Source of the DNA: Progne subis subis
Taxonomy: Eukaryota; Chordata; Aves; Passeriformes; Hirundinidae
Reading direction: 5' to 3'
NCBI GenBank assembly: GCA_022316685.1
Contig: JAKJHU010000024.1
Span: forward strand, 2,116,501-2,180,500
DNA length: 64,000 nucleotides
The notes beneath the pieces are model-generated. The model was not told the DNA's origin, made no database searches, and saw nothing but the letters and a program-made list of their open reading frames with translations. Of the stretch, positions 1 through 13,170 are shown piece after piece. Positions within the stretch are counted from its first letter, which is position 1. The number at the start of each line of letters is the position of its first letter. A program made the position numbers and the translations under genes.

Positions 1-903
1 GTGTCACAGCTCAATGTTCACTTGAAGAAAACTGAGTGTACTATATCAGAAAATTGCAGCTCCGTCTCAAGTTAGACTTAGCAAGATCAAAAATGATGCC
101 ACAAAGAAAATAGTTCAACATTGCAGCCTAGACGAGCTGAACCTGGGGTCCTCTGCATTGTACTTAAGTGCTGCTTCTTTGTGTAGAGCTTAATGTTATT
201 TAATCAGTTTTCTGACTTTTAACAAAGTCTTAATTTTCTACTCAGTCAGTGCATGGTATTTCATTCCAGTTCTGAGCAACACTGGCTTAAACTGAAAGTG
301 AGAAAAGGGAATAATAATTTCCTTTTCTGTAGTGAAAATATTAATACTTTAATAGGAAGAAGGAAAGATTTATTTGGAAAAACTAAGAGAGAAAAGATGG
401 AGTGGAAAAAGTTAGAAATATTGGCAACCTTTCCTTTATGACTAGAGTAGAAGTTGCTTTAGCTGAGGTAGTCTGTAAATTTTCCTGATGTTATTCTGAT
501 ACAATTCTGAAGGTGAATGGGGTATTTTTCTCCTTACTTTGTAAAATCAACTTTTAATTAGTGTTCCTAAACAGTAACATGTACATGTATTTATGTTAGT
601 ACATATCTGCATTGAGATTTAAAAATCTCTATTCCACTGCTTTCCAGTGACCTCGAGGATTTCTGATATAATTAAAAAAAAAAAAAAAAAAAAATAGAAC
701 TTAGCCTCCCTTCATAAAAGAAATCAGAACATTAACTAATTTTATCCCATCCACCACTTTACATCATGTCTCTGGTATTTCTGTTCGTTTTTTCCTCTTG
801 CTCGTCATGTGAGAGTAGTGAGTCTTGTGTCTCAGGGAGTTCCTCATTTTAGAGGGGGAAGGATTTTTATTGTCCAGTCTTTGTGCAGTGTAAACACTTT
901 TCC

Positions 904-907
<4 letters not shown>
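1..907. other. AT-rich sequence, no gene seen
   Basis: No splice-bounded coding segment, RNA gene or known repeat other than the short A run. It could be 3' flank of an unseen neighbour. Confidence 0.5.
674..694. repeat. 21-base A run
   Basis: A short homopolymer in AT-rich sequence. Confidence 0.9.

Positions 908-960
<53 letters not shown>
908..960. repeat. 53-base T run
   Basis: An uninterrupted homopolymer. It may be the A-tail of a minus-strand retroinsertion, but no source element is recognised on its right. Length is prone to sequencing error. Confidence 0.9.
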
Positions 961-962
<2 letters not shown>

Positions 963-1139
963 GATTCTCTTGTAGCTTGTAGGGTCTTGGGTTTTCCTCT
1001 GCAGAAGGTAATTCTGCTGGTGAGGATCTCTGTATATTTTAATGTAGAGCATTTATCCCTCTCACAGGCTTGAAAAGGTCAGGATTCACAATTAATTTTG
1101 CTTTTCTTTCAAGCGCTTCACTTGCCAGTGACGTGAAGC

Positions 1140-1620
1140 TGAGCGCATTTATGGTGTGTGGCGCCAGGCCCCTCGGGAAGCCGTGCGCGGCCCGTCGCGG
1201 GTGCGCGGCCCGTCGCGGGTGCGCGGCCCGTCGCGGGTGCGCGGCCCGTCGCGGGTGCGCGGCCCGTCGCGGGTGCGCGGCCCGTCGCGGGTGCGCGGCC
1301 CGTCGCGGGTGCGCGGCCCGTCGCGGGTGCGCGGCCCGTCGCGGGTGCGCGGCCCGTCGCGGGTGCGCGGCCCGCTCGGAGCGCCCTTCCCGCTTCATCC
1401 CGCGCAGCCCCAGCCGGGGCCGCCTGCTGGGGAGGAGGAGCGAGGGAAGGCAGCCGCAGGTGCCTTACGGGCCTGGGTGCGGGCGCTGGGGCTGGGCTAG
1501 GAGGTGGAGCTGGCCGGAGCCGCCGCAGGAATGTTGGCCCCCCAGAGCACCTCTCTGGAGGAAGGGTGAAATGCGGCTTCAAAACGTGCTTTAGCCCCGG
1601 CCTTGTTGGAAATTCTCCTT
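1140..1620. promoter_or_regulatory. CpG-island-like block
   Basis: The minisatellite is followed by ~250 bases of non-repeated, GC- and CpG-rich sequence (1375-1620) with GC-box-like strings such as cagccggggccgcctg, in strongly AT-rich surroundings. This is the only such block in the 19 kb upstream of PTPRC. In birds these blocks usually mark a promoter, but I see no coding exon beside it. It may serve an unannotated transcript or be only the flank of the repeat. Confidence 0.4.
1183..1374. repeat. 18-bp GC minisatellite
   Basis: Ten perfect or near-perfect copies of gtgcgcggcccgtcgcgg plus a 12-base partial copy. The unit is CpG-dense and stop-free on both strands, so all six frames appear open across it. 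It shares the core GGCCCG with the array at 54.5 kb but has a different unit length and flanks. Confidence 0.97.
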
Positions 1621-2050
1621 GGCGTGGGATGGGAAATAACAGGAGTGGCGAGCCAAAGATCGGTCAGAGGTGGTTGGTATCATTGTCCTGGAAGTGTAAT
1701 AGACTGAAAAGTTGGATTTCTGACAATTACGCTTGTAATGGTGAACTGTGGTACATGAGCCACCGTGGGAGAGCTCCCTGTGGGTCTCCCTCACAGCTCC
1801 TGTGTGGGGTGGTGGCTCTGTGTTACTGTGGTTATGGCACAAAAGTTCTAGGGGTCAAACTTTGGGAGAACAAAGAGGAGCAAAAGATTTTACAGAACAT
1901 TTTGGAAGATCCTTGTCTATCCCAGGGAATATTTTCTGGCCCTGCAGAGAGCCACAGTATTTTTGCTATCACACAGCATTTAAAGGGGAGCTTCACTGCT
2001 ATCTATGCTGTTCTGAAGTCATAACAAGAATGAGGTGAATGTCTTTTATA

Positions 2051-2083
<33 letters not shown>
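2051..2083. repeat. (TG)n(TA)n microsatellite
   Basis: Five TG units run into about eleven TA units. Confidence 0.9.
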
Positions 2084-2241
2084 CTGAAATGGAAGTTCAT
2101 TTACATGCAGTTAAAGTTAATACAAAAAGTTTGCTCTAGCAAATATGTGGTCTGATAGGAGATGCTGGAATCAAAAATAAAGGCAAATTATTATCAGTTT
2201 GATAATTCTAAGCAGGTGAAATAAATACCTGGAAAGATATC

Positions 2242-2274
2242 TTTTTTTTTTTTTTTTCTTTCTTTTTTTTTTTT
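2242..2274. repeat. T-rich tract
   Basis: A T run broken by two C-containing interruptions (ctttc). Confidence 0.85.
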
Positions 2275-4852
2275 GAGAAAAAAATTGGAATTAGGCTACA
2301 ATGGAAGCACAAAAGTATTCTCTCTTTCTGTCTGAGGATATTGTGAATATTTGCGTTGCTCTTTTTTGACATTATGGGTAATAGCAGAAGCAGCATGGAT
2401 TAAACCTTTCTCGCAGAGCATGGCATAGGCTGTAATAGAAGTCTCTCAAAAGAAAAAAAATCATTGCTTTGAAAAACCTCAAAAGATACATTAAAAAAAG
2501 AAGCTTCATGCTTATGGGTATGGTAGCCCTTGATAAAAGGCTACACAGTCTTGGCCCTCAAAACACTCTTGAAATTAAATTAAATCCATTGAAACTCTTT
2601 AGTAAAGGGCTAAGGAGTGATAGCTTTTATTCTGTCAGTGTGCCCTACTGAATCTTTCCCTTCCAAGCCACCTGAGATCCTCCTCTTAATAGCAGAGATG
2701 ATTGTAGATATGTGTCCCTGGATCCACAACATTACAGCAGTTCATCTGTTTATTTCACTTCTTCCCCCTTTCGAGGTAGGGGTGACCACTGTATGCAAAG
2801 TACTGAGAGTCTCAGAAATTACTCTTCTTCTGCCTCTTTCTGGCCACTTGACTCCTCTTTGCCTTCAGAAAAAAACATCTCTGCTTTTATGAAATGAGCT
2901 GTGATAGTACGAGCAGCCATTCTTGCATTTTGCCCATACCAGCAGCTCCCTCAGCGCTGATGCCCAGGGCCTCATGCTGAGTCTGACCTCCAGGCAGGCT
3001 TCTGCCCCAGCTGCAGGTGTAGCACTGCCAGCCCTTTTGCTGGCTCCTACAGCCGTGTTTTTGATGAATCCCACATGGGAGGAAGAGGGATAGACATGGT
3101 GAGGAAAAGGCAAGGCTTTCTCCTTGCAAGCTTCCGTGAGGTGTGGGGGCAGGCACTCACCTGCAAATGTCAAGTGTTGTGGATGTTGTGCAAACTGACT
3201 GTAATAGCAACTAATAGATATATTTTTCGTAACGTGCATATTATGTCCCATGTACTCCAGGAAAAAAACCCCAAGAGGAATGTGTGCTGTTACCCTGAGG
3301 GCTGCTCTGAAGCATTACAGGTAAAGCACTAGCGTCTCCTTGAAATTTCCAAGTATAAAATACCTCTTCTCATAGTAATACCTTTGATATCAGTGTTTTC
3401 TTCTGTTCTCTCACATTTCTGTTTTTGTAGTTCTGCTATATGTGAAACACCTGCTAATATAAGTATTGATGATACTGAAGAAATAACAAGGCTCTACGGC
3501 ATAGAAACCTGTGTCAATAGGTGTGTGAATTAAAGGGTGGGAGGGGAGCTGACGGTAAGAAGTTCAGAAACCTGACTCTTTACAGTAACTCTGACTTCCT
3601 CTGTATAAAATTTTGCTGTTTTGAAGCTTGCAGGTTAAATATATAAAGGGATGACTTGGCTATGGGAACTTTCCCCTTCCTCAGACAGTATCTGATAACG
3701 TTGTTACCAATAAATCAAAGGTTTTTGTGACAATGTGCTTATGCCTGTGGTTAGGTGTGTGTTATCCTGTTATTTGCCTTAAAAATCTTCATATCGGCTT
3801 TGCAGCCTACCTTGTCAAAGAATCTGTTTGTTTTAGAAAACTGACCTAAAAAATAATTTTTCAAGGGAAACCCCCAGAGTTCTCTGCAGGAACATGATTT
3901 GAGCACAATGACTCCTACTTGAGAATGAAAATGTTTTCATTCCACATCTACCAGCAGTTTGCTTGACCCCAAGAAGAGCGGGGGTCAAAGAGGCATCCTC
4001 AGCCCCCAGGGTCGAGAGCCATGAGTGCTATGGTATGACAGGGCCTCTACCTCTCTGAGGACAGCCTGTCTGTGTCCTGGCCTAGAGAGGATACAGAGAT
4101 GACCCAGTCGTTTCTTGCACTCCATGATGCCTCTCAGGTTGTCTAGCAGGTGCAGTGGGGAAAAAGTGAAGTTTCATTTCTAAGGTTTGTTCAAGGCATG
4201 TAAAGAGGAAAAACTGCTGCATACATCTAGGCTGTAACTGCTAGAGTTAGTGTACTCTAGCTTGCACTAATATCCATGTGGGAAAATGGAGAGGCCTTAG
4301 AGGCTGTATTTGTTCCCCTGGAATCACCAAGAGCTCAGTTAAATGTTTTCAGGCTCACAGTTTTCGGTCATGCCTCTGCACAGCAACCGTACAGCAGCAG
4401 GCATTAAAAGTCCAGCAGAGGAAAGTCTAAGTATTGGGAAATGGCTTGAAGATTTCATTGCATTTACTGCAGTGATTACACAGGCTCTGAAAGTTCAGAG
4501 TTTTAGTAGTAGGTGAGGTGGGAGTAGGCTCCGTGTTTGGAGCAAACCCTCATATTAAAAGAGTATTTCAGAGCAGAAGTGTTTCAAATTCCCATACAAA
4601 TGGGAAACAGGATCGCTCCAGAGTGGCATAAATGGAAGCCTTTGCCTTGCTTTTAAAATTTCAGAATTCACCATCCAAGTGTCTACAAGAAGCAAATGTC
4701 ACTTTGGAGTCCTAGAATTTCAGAGCTGTCTAGTTAGTTATGCTGGGAATCATTAGGAGATGCTTCTGTCTCTAGTTTTTCTGGTAAGCTGTGTAGTTTT
4801 TGCAGCTGCAGAACTTTAATTCTTTCATAGCTTTTGTATGCTGGGCATACAA

Positions 4853-4993
4853 ATATTAAAGCTTTTCCTTCTGACAAAGATATACTGAGCAATCAACCTC
4901 ATTTTAGTTTGATATCCCAGCTTAATTTTCAGTTTACTGAGGTTCAGAAAGTTGCTTCACACTGATCAGTGGAGACATTCTGGAGGAGTGAAT
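4853..4993 (-). repeat. Unidentified ~140-bp dispersed repeat, copy 1 (minus strand)
   Basis: The reverse complement of this segment matches 10715-10866 almost end to end, including an exact block of about 37 bases that begins aactttctgaacctcagtaa. Similarity stops at both edges. The family is not one I recognise. Confidence 0.85.
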
Positions 4994-7900
4994 GTGTAGA
5001 AAAAAAAAATTTATATTTTCCCCTTCAAATATACAACATGATTTTAAACAATCTCAAGCATTCAGCCAGAGTGATTAATTTATTGGGAACTGATTGATGG
5101 TCAGTAATGCATTTGAATTATCTAAGATAGTTTCAAAAATGAATAATTTTTTAAATTTAAATATAGAATTCCTCTTACTAAAAAAGGTGAATGGAAAGTG
5201 AATTCAGATATTGTGTAGTCTTATCTTACTTGTTATGTGTTCTTACCACATGGGCAAGCGTTGCCAGATTAAAATATATTACTGTGTATAGGCTGAATGA
5301 TACTGCAGTGTTTAGTGGGAAGAGATTTCTTTGATGAAGAAAGAGAGCTCCCATACAAAAATACCAGACACTTATTCTACCATGTTCTACAGTGTGGAAT
5401 TTTTTTTTTTCAGTTGATACTGGCAGTTACGGATCAGGGAAGAATCTTCAGTGGATGTGTGGTGGTTGGTGTGTGCATGTGCTCATGCATCATGTCTACA
5501 GCAGTGTTGATGAAAAGCTCTACCAGTCCTACTCTGTTGCAAAAATAATTTTCAAGTCTCTACCCCTCTCTCTGAAACATCTTCAGGATGATCCCAGAGA
5601 TAAGCAGAAGCATAAAGGTGTGATTCAGAAGGCAAAAGTTGTTCATAAACTAGAAAGGGAAAAAAAATAAAAACAAACAAAGCAACAACAACAACAAAAA
5701 CAAACAAACAAACAAACAACAAAAAAACCCCCACAAAACAACCTAAAAAGCCAACAAAATAAAAGCATCTATTTGAACTACCTAGCTAGACCTGCTGCTC
5801 ATGTGTGTCTTCTAGCTGTTCTACCCCTCTCTTCCTGAAGTATAATTTTCGTAAGTTCCCAAAGCCCATTTGAAACTTGCAACAATAAGACACCATGGAG
5901 TCCTATCTCAGGGAAGTCTTAGCTGATGATAGCAAAGAGTGTGTTGCTTTCAGTGTATTCTAAATAAAACAAAGGATGGCACAGGCTTTTAATCTGAATA
6001 GCTCTGTGTGGAATGGTGCACGAATATACAAGCATATATATGTATCTGAATAGACATAGGTATAGTCATATAAATGTCAGAAAAAGCTGCTCAAATACAT
6101 GGTAATAGGTCTTTAGTGTTTATTTGGTGCATTTTAATTACAATTTTCCTTTCATATGGACTGCATTTTCAAGTTCCTTTTCTTTCTGTCCTTCACCTCA
6201 CTGGAGTATTCCATTTCTTTGCATCTAGGACCAGCAGGAGGTCTGTAAAATTGCTTTTTTTTTTTTTAGTAAGCACTACAAGATTTGGTCTATAGTTTTA
6301 GTGTAGATGAAAGAAATAATGGTTTTCTTTGAAAAAAAACCCAAGGAAAATCGGGACCATTTTGTTCAATACTACACCACTGTTTCCAGTAATTGCCTTG
6401 TACAGTTTGCAAGTCTTTCCACTTTATGTAAATACATTAACTTCTGAAAATCCCTTATAGCTGTGAGGTGGGGCCTTTTGAAGAAGGTGTTCTTTTGAAG
6501 GTTCGAGGGTCTCTTAAACACACATTTTCTTTCTTCAAAGTAAATCTTGTAGACTCCCTGTCACAAATCCTTCTTGTTAGGAATTCTGCTTGAAGAACTG
6601 TTTGAATTTCAATATCAAGTATTTCAAACAAATGCATCTAATGCCTCAATACATTTTTCTTAGGGTCAGTCAGTGGCCCTAACTAAGAAAGGGAACCTCT
6701 GATAATTTGAATTCTATTCCCAGCAACTCTTTGAAGAAAAGAATAAAATAAAATCTGAGGGTTTTTTATAGTTACTTCCTGAATACCAAGAAAGGGGAAA
6801 TAACTGTAAAGTAAACTTCCAATATTTGAAGCTGCTTTCTCTGCTTCTTTGTTTTGTGCTCCCATTCCCTATATTTTTGTAAGATGAGTGAGAGGTGAAA
6901 AACTCTGTAACAGAAAACAATGCAACATCTTATAGGTATGTTTTGGTCTTGACTCCTAAACAGAAGAAATAATTAAGTATAAGATGTGTGTTATTATCAG
7001 TTGAAGCTGTCAAGTGAATAACAGTTATATTTGAGTTTTCTGTAGTGAAATTTTCCTGTTCTGGAAAATTTTAATGATTGCAGGACAAGTGGTCTGTTTA
7101 CACATCACTGAAGGAGTGAGGCTATAAGACTCTAAAGCATTTACCTCTGAATTTGTTGTAGCTAAGAATGGATATTTTTCTTGATACAAGTTTGAAAATT
7201 CTGAAATTTTATAGTGCAAAGTTTGTGTAGGCTACAAATCAAGAAAGAGAAAAAGTACTTGTAAAATTTGGATATGGAGAAAAAGAATATTATACTCTCA
7301 AGAAATTTGCATAATAAAAGCTAGACTTTTGCTTAGTGTCTCTGCATCTGTGGATGTAAGGAAGTCCATACCTCATCTTGGTTTTAAAGCCTCTAACTAT
7401 GTGACAGTTAAGGAAGAGCATAGATTTCTTGAAAGATTGTCTGGGTTATGTTATGAGATTACACAGCTCAAGGACAGCTTGTTACGAAAAGCAGAAGTGA
7501 ACTTTCGTCTTTAAGTCTAGCCTCATTTTTACAGTCAGGGTCTCCAGGAAATAAAATCATAAATCTGGAATGTTATAAAATACTTCCCCATAATTCAAGG
7601 TCAAGTTATAAATCTGTTACCATGTCTCTTGCTAGATATGTATTTGCTCTGGTTCTTAGAGCTAAAAGCTTCCAGGAAGTGACTCTTTAAATGCTACTGG
7701 CATTAATTTTAGCAGCAAATTTGAGCATTACCCTTGCTGAACTGAGCAGTACGAGCTGCTTTAAACAACTATTTGCTCAAAGGTTTTTGTGCAGCGTGGA
7801 ACACAAAACATTTAAAGGATCCTCTTTGCCTGATAACCCTTCCATCGAAAAATTACAACTATTCTGCAACTTCATCCATCTTACATACTCATGTACATGT

Positions 7901-9143
7901 TCCTATATGTACCTATAGATACACTGAGAATTCTATGGATCATTGCCCTTTTGGAACGCTTCCTTGGGACTTCACAAATGCCTGTAGAGCCGAGGATAGG
8001 GCACAGCAACCTGACCTCTAGGTGGAGCTGGATGTAGTAAAAGCACATTACATTGTACTGATGTCTGTGCTTTCTCTGCTGAGATTTTTACCAGCATCCT
8101 ACTTGCATATGCAGAGCTCTCAGTGACCACCACTTCTTGCTCCATGATCTGCTTTCTCCTCTGCTTTCCTCTTCCCTCTCCTCTCCTTCCCTCCCACTCC
8201 CAATTGCGTTGCTTGAGCAGAACAGAGCTGGCTCCCAAAGGGTGCCTTCCCCTGAGGACTTGTGTGGCAAGGGACAGCTGGGGAAAAAAGAAAGCCTCTG
8301 TCAGTTCTTGTCCCCAGCTTAGGAGAAGGGCAGCATAAATCTCTGCGCTAGCAGTGTACATCATCCAGTGATGAAAGTGTTCAAATTATTCCAAATAATC
8401 CTGCAGAAATGGCCACAGAGCTGTATCTTTTTAACCATGGAAATCTGAACCTCACACTTCAGCATGTAAGGGGAGGAAGAGATACTGGTAACTGTGTATA
8501 CCACAGGTAAATTAACGTATGTGCTTAAAGTACAAGCCAAGACACACTGAGACAGAAAATGCATCCCTATCAAAGCTGCTGCCCAAAAGTGTTATTGGGA
8601 GGGCTGTGAAGTGGATAATTTTGCTCCATACAATGTGCTCAAGTCCTATCATGTCAAAAGGGAGGTATTGACAAGCTGAAAGAGCAGCCAGGGGCCAGGG
8701 AGAGCGAGAGAGATGTGCTCTCAGCACTTGGACTGGACAGAATTTCAAGTGTCTGCACACTTCTGCAACCTCTTCCCCGCCCCAGAGCAGGGTTTGTAGG
8801 TCCTGCAGCACCTGGGAGTCAGTGTCATGTGTGCTTTAGTTCAGTGCAAGCTTCAAATCACCTGATGTATTGTGACAAGAGCTAAGAAAGCAGCTTATCA
8901 ATTGAGAAAAACCTGAGGCATCTGACTCAAAAGGTTTTGTCAAATCTTTAATGAGAATGTGGATGGTATTTATCTGTCTCTGTACTTTTCTGCTTTCAGT
9001 ATGAAAGCACTAGCACCTGTGGCAGCCAAATTGTTGAAAAAGGAGCTTGGTGCCTCTGATGTACAGAATGGAAGCTGAGATATCAGGTAGATTGTCTGCA
9101 AAGCATCAATCCTTTCATCCAAACAATCCAAAGGTAAGAGGAC
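4994..9143. other. No gene seen
   Basis: AT-rich with one A/C tract. Frames up to 130 codons (8364-7972, minus) are low-complexity, Gly/Glu/Arg-rich shadows of a C/T-rich strand. Confidence 0.5.
5660..5760. repeat. A/C-only low-complexity tract
   Basis: Mixed AAC and AAAC units on the plus strand with almost no G or T, including five consecutive caaa units. Confidence 0.85.
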
Positions 9144-9463
9144 ATGGACTCACCTCAGGTGTTTCAGTATGTTAAACTGAGGTTGGAGATTGAGGGCCAG
9201 GATATCAACACCGTTCAGCTCCCAGAATATTCCTTACTTCAGGGACCCTCAGTGAGCTGCATCAAAATGCCTTAGCTGATCTCCAGAAAGTTCATCTGCA
9301 AAGAGCTACCTGCGACAACATTAATGAAATTGTGGCTTCACTGATGTGGCTGGAATTTCACTTATCTAAAAAAGAAGGTTGTATTCAGGTCCTCAATTAT
9401 GAACTTTGCAGCTCTGCACCGTTTCTGGGCCTTGGTAATTATCACACAGGAACCAGAAAGTGA
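9144..9463 (+). pseudogene. Possible decayed coding relic, unknown protein
   Basis: Two overlapping frames look protein-like. Frame 1, from ATG 9144, runs 43 codons (starts MDSPQVFQYVKLRLEIEGQD) to TAG 9273. A second frame, open from 9194 to TGA 9461, includes NALADLQKVHLQR and later NEIVASLMWLEFHLSK, with regularly spaced leucines like a helical or leucine-rich repeat. The pattern suggests one frameshift in a former coding sequence. No family is recognised, neither piece has clear splice sites, and chance cannot be excluded. Confidence 0.2.
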
Positions 9464-10714
9464 AACCAGCTTGGAAAGCTGAGAGCAGCATCAATTTATG
9501 GACCAAGCTGAGGCAAGAGCAAGAAGCAGCAGTCAGAAATTTTTATTGGTTTTTAATTTTTTTATAGCTTTATTTGGTCTAACAATTTTAATCTTGCAGT
9601 CCTGAAAAACACTGCTGATGATCTTTCATGACAGTAAAGGTATTAAATATATCCAATGTTGCAGTTAAACAAAACTTGCTTCCACTACATACGTTTTCTG
9701 CAAATACAGCATAGAAAGTAGTATCAGTAGTTTAAGTGGGTATTTTCTGGGATTTAAGATAAATAATCTGACAGAACTTTGGGGTTTTGTTTTTCCTTTT
9801 GAGCTCTTACTTGTTCAATAAACAGTTGTAGGAGATTTGGATGATTGATAGATAATTTATAAAACTGGTTTCACATAATTTAACTATTGTGGATCATGAA
9901 AAACAAACTATTTTGCCCCTTACTTAATCTGAACGTTAACAAAAGCATAAAACTATTTAAAATAGGTAAATAAGTGTAGATGCATGGTCTTCAGAGAGAT
10001 CCCACAGTTATATGGTTGTACAAAGAATATGTACATTTTCAGCCTGCTCAACATTCTAATATGAGTTAGGACATGTATAAAACCCAGGCTTTCTCAAAAC
10101 TGCTTTTTCTACTTCCTGTTACCTCTTAGAGTAGAGCAGAAGCCATTGTGAAAGCAGCAGAGAAAAGTTCTTCCCACCTTGTTTTTGAACTTCTCTTTTC
10201 TCACCCTGCTTGTGTTCCTCATGTGAAAATATGCACGGAGCTTGTTTTCCTCAGGAATGGTATTTTGGTGCCCAAAACTTGTAGTAGTTTGTGAAAGGTA
10301 TTTCCAGCTAGAATGGGGTGTATGTAAGTCTGACCTTAGAGATTCATGATTCAAGAAGGTGAACTGTCTGTGAAGAGCAGTGAGACAGTTCAGGATTTTT
10401 TTCAGGTTGTTGTGGGAAATTTGGAGCAAGGAAGGTTCTGAGAGCAAGGAATAGCACCAAGGATTCTTTGATCAGGGACAGTGGAAGGCAGGCAGGTCTT
10501 GTTTTGTTTGCTATCATCTGTCTTTAAATTGTACATGTTTACATGCTACATGTTTACATGTAGCAGAAGGAAAGGAAAATGAATGGGTTCTTTGCTTTTT
10601 TTAGACAAACTTATTTGTGAATCTGTATTTTTCCTTGGTGGTTGGTATCCACCTAAAATGATAGTGTGCTGATGGAGGGGGGGGGTGGGGTTGTGGTGGG
10701 TAAAGTCTCAGAAA
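9464..10714. other. No gene seen
   Basis: AT-rich. A 112-codon minus frame (10447-10109) has no recognisable motif or splice context. Confidence 0.5.
10675..10700. repeat. G-rich tract
   Basis: A run of about ten G followed by tggggttgtggtggg gives several short G runs on one strand, compatible with a G-quadruplex. Confidence 0.75.
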
Positions 10715-10866
10715 ATTCACCTCTCCAGAATGTGTCTCCATTGATCAGTGTGGAGTAACTTTCTGAACCTCAGTAAACTGAAAATTAAGCTGGTATATCA
10801 AACTAAAATGATGTTCAGATTGCTCAGCATAGCTTTGTCTGAAGGAAAAGCCTTAATTTTTGTTTA
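10715..10866 (+). repeat. Unidentified ~140-bp dispersed repeat, copy 2 (plus strand)
   Basis: Copy 2 of the repeat at 4853-4993, in opposite orientation and 5.7 kb away. By eye roughly 85-90% of positions agree, with a few 1-3 base indels. It is preceded by a G-rich tract (10675-10700). Confidence 0.85.
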
Positions 10867-13170
10867 CCAGATTACAGGCTTGACAGACTGTCTTTGTGCA
10901 AGGATCGGCACTTTATTTTTGGTTCGCATCAAAATCAATTTTAAGTAAGCCTCTATATTTTAACTCAGAATCTCATAAACTCTAAAGAGGATCTTCTTAT
11001 GAGAAGAAGACAAAAACAAACAGAGACTCTTGCTAAATAATTGTTGCATGATGTTTCATCTTCTGTGATATTTCCTAATGTACTAAGTGTAGGAAGTAAC
11101 AGTTGCTGTAAGGCAGAAAGAGGATGTGCAAATATTTTATGCTGATTAGGGGAGTAAGAGCGCATTACCAAATTAGTATATCAGCCTGAGCTTGGTATGG
11201 GTAAAATGAGCTACTCTTGCTAATAATTTATATTGCTAACATTTTATCACTTTTTAGAATAAAGCTTAAGAAGCAATAGTGATACTACATTTTTTACCTC
11301 TTTTTTTTGACAGAGACTAGATTTATGGCAGTGTACACATGAGCACATATTATAAAATTGTTGTGAAATTGTGGTGTTTCTTAGGGTCCTGTATGAGAAA
11401 TGTGGAAGAGGTTTTTTTTTCCCTTGAAATGAATGAATCTAATACTATTTTGCTTCTCTTGTGATTCAGTGGTTTACACACTCTGAGAATTCCAGGTGTT
11501 TGGGGAATACCACAGCAGGGGATTACCAGCTTTCTCTCGCCTCCCCTTCAACCATCCTTTCTTAGTTATTTTTGCCTCTTCCATTGCACTGTATGCACAG
11601 ATTGTATGTGTTTATAAGGCCTCAAAAATATGTTTCTTGAGTTTTGAGACCCAGTTAAAATAGCCAATTTGTGCTAAATATCATTGAGTGTTTATTATGG
11701 AATGTCCTATAGTAAAACAGAAATTAGTTATAAAGCCCAAATAACAAAACAGATCTCTTTGTTTCAGTGTTTGACTTCCCAATTCTGTCTTTTCTCTTAA
11801 CCTGTGATAAATCACTCAGATATTTGCTTGGCTTTGCCAGAATTTGTCTTGCATGGATCTACTGTTTACATGATTGTTACTTTAAAAGTATATATCCAAT
11901 ATTTTTGCACCTCTGTTAGTTGACACTAATTATGCCCATTAATGAGAAGTGATAAAAAATATTTGCAATTACATGAATGACTTTTGCATAACTATTTTTC
12001 TTTAAAGTTTAGAATTTACTGCCTTTGCTAAATATTCTGGGGTTTTTTAAGTGTCAGAATAACAAGACATCCAGTGCATCTTTAGACAGACTGTTTTTTT
12101 CAGATCATTGGCACTGTGAACTTGTCACATTTTAAGATGGCTTGTAGTGTGTGTAAAACAAATAAACTGAATGGCTTAGAGGCATGGAAACTGAGGGAGA
12201 GAGATACAGACCCTGATGTACAAGATAAATAAATCATTGGGATCAGTTTAGTTTCCTAACTGTTTCAAATTCAAAGATGACTATTGCAAGTTTAGATTAT
12301 AGAAATCTTCCAGAGTCTTTCAGACTTACAGCAGTAGTTTCTTGACAAGCCACTGAGGAAGATGTAATGCCTTCCACATGATTATCTTCGGAGACATCTC
12401 TCTAACGCTTCTGGACAGCCCCAGAGAAAAAAATCATGTCACAATGTGAAGAAGGGCAGGAGATGGGCTATCAGAAGATGACCGACAGCATCACTGTAAG
12501 CAGACCAGCCTTCTAGGTAAAGATTTGTGGTTTATGCTTATAAATACCTTGCTCAAAGGCATTTTGTGCATCTGTACCATAATGACTACAATCTGCTGTG
12601 GGACTTCACGTCCATCCATAACACAATCATAGCTGGGATCTTAGGAAAACATTTGCTATAGAGTAATCCCGTGTTTAATTGGAAAAATGCACACAAATAT
12701 ATTCTCTTGGTTATAAGCATTTTCATCTGACAGATAGTACAACAGGACAACTTGTAGACCACAGCTAATAGGGTATGACAATAAATCTGGCACCCCAGGT
12801 GAGAAGCACTCTGGGTGGAAGCAGGATATAGTGGTAGGAGCAAAGAATACAGAAGATACCTGCTTGGGAAAAACAGAAGGGGGACAGAGAACTCACAGAA
12901 GGCAAGCTGCTCTGCTCATTTACAACAGAGACTAGAGTTAGCTCAGAAGTAGCATATTGTAGGAAGATAGCATGAAATATGGGTTCAGTAGGCTACCCTG
13001 AGCCTGGTCCTGGCTATCAGCTTCAGAATAAACAGAGCACACAGGAAGCCATGTTCAAGAGATAAGGGAATGCCCAGTGATCTGCAATGAAACCAGAATG
13101 TAAAGACTTTGGAAAAAACTGTTTGTAAGCATTTTCTTCTTTTTCTGTATGGGCTCTTTTGTGTTGGCAG

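Larger units (their letters stand above)
1621..4852. other. No gene seen
   Basis: Only short chance frames and two simple repeats. The longest minus-strand frame (3251-2865) shows no domain-like pattern. Confidence 0.5.

Noticed and set aside
1039..2024. Open frames of 114-288 codons around 1.0-2.0 kb
   Set aside because: Same artefact from the 18-bp stop-free repeat; the flanks lack any domain pattern.
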